From an archaeon (GTDB lineage: Archaea > Micrarchaeota > Micrarchaeia > Anstonellales > Bilamarchaeaceae), in contig JAGVNI010000003.1 in NCBI GenBank assembly GCA_020053355.1, forward strand, positions 38,301-102,300: 64,000 nt of DNA. Reading direction: 5' to 3'. A program made the translations under genes and the position numbers. This document shows positions 63,401 to 64,000 of the stretch, piece by piece. The notes under the pieces are model-generated. The model was given only the letters and a program-made list of their open reading frames with translations, was not told the DNA's origin and made no database searches. Position 1 is the first letter of the stretch. Every line of letters begins with the position of its first letter.

Positions 63401-64000
63401 CAGTGCCACGCCATCAGGCAGGATGCGCATAGCGCTCGAAACGCTTGACACCCCGGCAGCCCTTGCAGACCGCGCGCCGCGCAGGGCTGCGGACATAGAA
63501 AGAAGGGTAGGGTCGATTCCCAACCCGGATGTCGACGTTTTCACAACCCATGATACGGCGGGAGTCGCCGAGATTGCGCGCGTGCTCTATGACCTTGTCC
63601 CGGGAGGAACGGTCCTCTCAAGGGAGCGCCTGGGCCAGCTTGCTGTGCAATACCCAGAGTATGCATCAGCGATAGCGACACTGAGCGGCGCGCCGCCTGA
63701 GACGCGCAGCATCATCGCAGCCAGGACTGCAAGGGAAATCGCATACGGACGGGTGAATAGGGAATTCGAAGCAGAGATGGCGAGGCGGGAGATTCCCATG
63801 GATTCCGAGCTTGCGCGGGATGCCAGCATCCTGCTCAGGGCGAGGTACCAGCAGGACATGACAATCCAGGAAACGGCTGGCCTGGATATTTCGCACTTCT
63901 ATGCAATTGATGATCTGGTACGCACCGGCGGCATGAGCGAGACCCGTGCGGTGCTCTCGGTAGCGGGGGGAATGCGCGCGCCGTCTGCAGGCCATCGGAG
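54405..64000 (+). CDS. Giant protein C (partial, at least 3,198 aa)
   Basis: One open frame runs from here to the window edge. A TTG start (MTQPTQQEERPRDD) is chosen because GGTGA lies exactly five bases upstream; a GTG at 54396 is in frame but inside that SD. Residues 1-1900 are mostly helical, Arg/Ala/Gln-rich, with coiled-coil stretches (LERLQRRAIDPVERDAIGRE) and TPR-like hairpins (ALAAGNTGDALAYFSFAQAY). Hydrophobic segments at about 1937-2100 (VGAGLVCLIPGGQVAVAGYF, VVGGGAIVLSVVGLGSAAG, MIGGGLGLGIGSVVDLEQ) match the modules of giants A and B. Residues about 2389-3016 hold four repeats. No HExxH was seen in the visible part. Function unknown. Confidence 0.82.
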   Translation, partial: MTQPTQQEERPRDDTAVLRNQLGVTRPMIPRPEVGDAAALHARLAQADSMARPIAGQLLQWASGLTRGMTDPTSIGRRVREIIPQTEQPHFQREIDHLTQLAQRAEQLRRTNDPRLEHVEDAMRSGLTALARVVVSDTQMRATGIDAPLIQAMHHGFTDFIRPVEPQHRAAFRARGTQILDLVDYRTAHAATLATQPMEQNRQVLDGWIVGLGNSAATTSGNVAEDARIATDLTARITPAFNQISLLVNNYEATQQGITAATFGSIATQMETFLRSVTDANLRRMVDDLRTELERLERSMSGSEGRRPSEEEIQRIETQVAFIQTTQALLEGLEGPAAEQMQAILGRGLKALRTNKPDQASVQLFIARQFRGADAALRRELLAQSAGLDAGTKTTAEVISFIGTKYTDSLTRMATLPAGQRDAIRDPAVRDMLSRISAGFTGRTLTVDDLTRLSLTQGIAIDIRNAEREFARAGRAGRENLEGSLVIFRRALNSIELGASTDAIGVQRELARRYLRADAQTKANIERISARLQSATQLRAMDRLMTNPELAAITDPAERARAAALRVLGPGATAQDPRIAGLVDLYNQAGQTAEERERFARGIEQQAGAFVDLLQRRDGLGGMLEQLLRQHRGENERGIISGAIRSIDGILNALGLGQQVDMAQVDAVRASSVMIAGNDGLIIAAFTTSEDRDEREAMREQVDGLHSMPEVLGQIRGRGARQIRERASEIYQKGMAALAAGNTGDALAYFSFAQAYALSQNDGERYRITQTITRFDNRTLSPEEVGRLPPEERPISSQDAQWLGRLHLDRSAAISRMRVPAQRSAYLNFSNAALRAYQNGDMNGAMTLRSIAGMYARATALNPADPAVAAVLRLPEGSTELGLPAISTILERMQPNAGGWQPGQVQPGDTHLTGLDSHIEDVIGRPADRLPPDVRYRAVTSTAGGMRSIILDVTRPNGTIMSIYFSPPTDQTLSGENLWNYFNGMIREQLASEVQFNRVPLPQQTFAQIMGFSEADTGSGMQTLGLRLAPLALGLEQAEFGSRDVRTDSRQVQVRYQRERTRLERLQRRAIDPVERDAIGRELARVNSDTTRTRLDAARTDFNAGVALVRQAGELRLQATQKEREAGAESNEAARTRLQGEARQLLAQANGLEQRGQILMQAGQGLQGAALGLDRSIGIATLHAERGRASLDAAARSFETVSRDTNAAESMLPGTVALTAFRLRAGSMDLRSGSMMVSVQQAIHAQKAQLYGQATALARSNDEARDRYVSEGRPIRTPEVRDSSGDLVEPPRTAYDHAGIQRRITSMRGMIAGERLPEARAAGGRISGVMAANERRAIVSAQWWDYRAGASDRERATGLRYFNGPELVSLCDRSERAADRGDLEGARSLREEARRDSRVWGEAQGRYNISTTVQGIITSIERDQGRTDPNSLQYDPTAVFGYISPEEQRSDPIRYAAHMRNVQAIQRLGIFDNIRSDRAGVITRLGTVRDELRTAAAAVHTEDDVLTNERGRYSSDVSVALVNSLSAIVMQYAIDRRAGRSIPFSHPFSMYVDPRAPFQDMREMTDHQIMAYLYDHPHLLRAAVARARSSGSLTDGAALGIMANVSVRQGVADYQEHAAGWNFATLYAGTALGQLDVLDDTERRHVLNRQERAAGRYPSFHLLQFAEWASRNPQDVRRSLETGTVHGLRPITFDRENDPNGLYDSVSIYVNAPADTNPIAAYRTASYAELERLQESGQGRAPSAETVPGTAAHAYRQQLGESAWNAITGAFPEARAISDADVRATFAVLGFDVSEQVIQDDGSVVNRIASRGRRVELSVEQQQVAQRALQSIAQARGNYLNIVSSLRSWVSHDDRGRAFEGLARQTGVASTAIDLVLSQGTRGWTGPQDARTGRPTFSVADRDRIIGSITRTDEFSNAYVTDQIRIGQEDDRNWGYATAVFKIVGAGLVCLIPGGQVAVAGYFLTESTIAFEEQRVTMGGLSQWWDQNPTSLVVGGGAIVLSVVGLGSAAGQVVVRNAVLEAAAQEGVQLSRGILALSTGVRYSGYFMIGGGLGLGIGSVVDLEQRRGRGERVDTADYGFAIFNAAQPFLMMGAQRIGIRAPAMVYESSLRSYAYRGFMATLFGWSRSHAAVETRIGLFEAAARTRLAISRTAPGAVPQMEAALHRPLGVHDYLALQQHYSVRGEGGRMEIRIPNPNEAAGMIRGYERFVDSAVRTLSPEAFSGLQARQRELSFGPEETVALVAQFGDRLATASNGEIARFIETSRRLGASEATQIGRLNEEGRTAFGRLNQSFAESGRQLRLDERVALLEHFGQSIPSREQAAAYLAQRERAGGVQPVTGEMFSLSRYSSEIHQPMREQNLQFQRALANNEARLALDAFDGMSRSPEGVVTYTRGSGESAISYSQEHVSLASDILLYAESIAGRPADQPLRVAAEAVRSRIREQLMLEGRPVAEAEAIATQRARAAVRLATDSDFRTATFDSPGHLRAQPDVRAQMGRSLAVSSQVLTAEQAGRRGPARARPRPATGRDVLRDAVIARAQLLGDTFSGVYRVGQGDAATTVYIRGSGDAASRYTAQHVDTGLSLSMAAERILRRPSGESLATASAEVRVRIREQLIREGMNPTQADAVAGERNRAVLRLATDPEFRRATLDDAGLPRPQPDRAAQMGRGLAFAETLIPESAMPRAGGLERPPPLPITEESRIQIRGATSTLFSRGHAGIQVGEGTSRPTYMFEGHQYTPEEGRAAAQSAAAADLIVRRRLAGESIPPERIPRMLTELGLPGTLSESVRRISENPQFREAVRRNDDGAKMRIALTRSGEESVPATTGGPQPHATSEQIATELPGALQAAVGSGHIRPGAREGVQRRAENLNAAYLEGEGLTLARARELGLATNSRSFVELRSFLDMVRSSEMTATEAATAFVGYSRRARPPPVLGIVREGGFYEHVGLPGRQFGREQHQRANGIMRAAEAIADGREMPTGMQPGDVSLARVLAADSGFASATPSGRMRIALETLDTPAALADRAPRRAADIERRVGSIPNPDVDVFTTHDTAGVAEIARVLYDLVPGGTVLSRERLGQLAVQYPEYASAIATLSGAPPETRSIIAARTAREIAYGRVNREFEAEMARREIPMDSELARDASILLRARYQQDMTIQETAGLDISHFYAIDDLVRTGGMSETRAVLSVAGGMRAPSAGHR
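61570..63450 (+). repeat. Degenerate repeats in giant C (about four units)
   Basis: Units near residues 2389-2502 and 2549-2679 align clearly: RGSG(E/D)(S/A)A, (E/Q)HV, AE.I..RP, R(S/V)RIREQL..EG, VRLATD/LRLATD, then QPD..AQMGR(S/G)LA. Weaker units near 2709-2819 and 2929-3016 keep a GH or EH start and a closing MRIAL. Unit length is about 110-170 residues including linkers. Confidence 0.72.

Noticed and set aside
1..64000. CRISPR array, rRNA genes or insertion sequences
   Set aside because: No regular direct repeats with spacers, no rRNA-like stretches and no transposase motifs were seen. The only long repeats are within coding regions or are short palindromes.

Overview
The window is archaeal. 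It carries an operon seen only in archaea (ribosomal proteins eL42 and eS27, aIF2-alpha, Nop10 and a PAC2-type proteasome-assembly chaperone), a GINS subunit, an archaeal RecJ-like DHH exonuclease (GAN type), archaeal-type prolyl-tRNA synthetase, a methanococcal-type S-layer protein, a class III signal-peptide pilin and intron-containing tRNA genes. Many starts sit about 25-30 bases after a TATA box (leaderless) or 4-5 bases after GGTGA, as in archaea. A DPANN lineage (Diapherotrites/Iainarchaeota or Micrarchaeota type) is the best guess, but no single marker fixes it.

Layout. 1-5 kb: OB-fold protein, pilin, the translation/Nop10 operon, GINS and a zinc-ribbon protein. 5-10.5 kb: two related Pro-rich envelope proteins and the acidic S-layer gene, whose leader can form alternative hairpins. 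10.5-19 kb: RNase Z, a THEP1-like NTPase with a histone-like Lys/Ala tail, a MagIII-like glycosylase, a protein with a long Lys/Pro-rich N-terminus, tandem receiver-like paralogues, a CcdA-like membrane protein lacking one catalytic Cys, and a predicted lipoprotein. Next comes tRNA-Val(CAC), interrupted in its D-arm.

19-64 kb is dominated by three giant genes: A (2,051 aa), B (5,817 aa) and C (at least 3,198 aa, running off the window). Together they cover about 33.2 kb, or 52% of the window. Each is preceded by a gene for a small helical protein (104, 112 and 121 aa), 3-12 bases away. The three small proteins are clearly related to one another. The giants share helical repeats and a central Gly/Ala-rich membrane module. 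Giant B also has two diverged copies of a block with an HExxH metallopeptidase motif, on either side of two degenerate GGDEF-like segments. No such small-plus-giant cassette is known to me, and it is the main candidate for an undescribed system.

Between cassettes A and B lie tRNA-Gln(TTG) with two introns, a PadR regulator with two perfect operator copies facing a 45-aa Cys-rich protein, a nitroreductase, an EamA transporter, ProRS and a DUF350 protein. Giant B is followed by a helical protein and the GAN/RecJ gene, then by four diverged tandem paralogues of one unrecognised family on the opposite strand, which separate it from cassette C.
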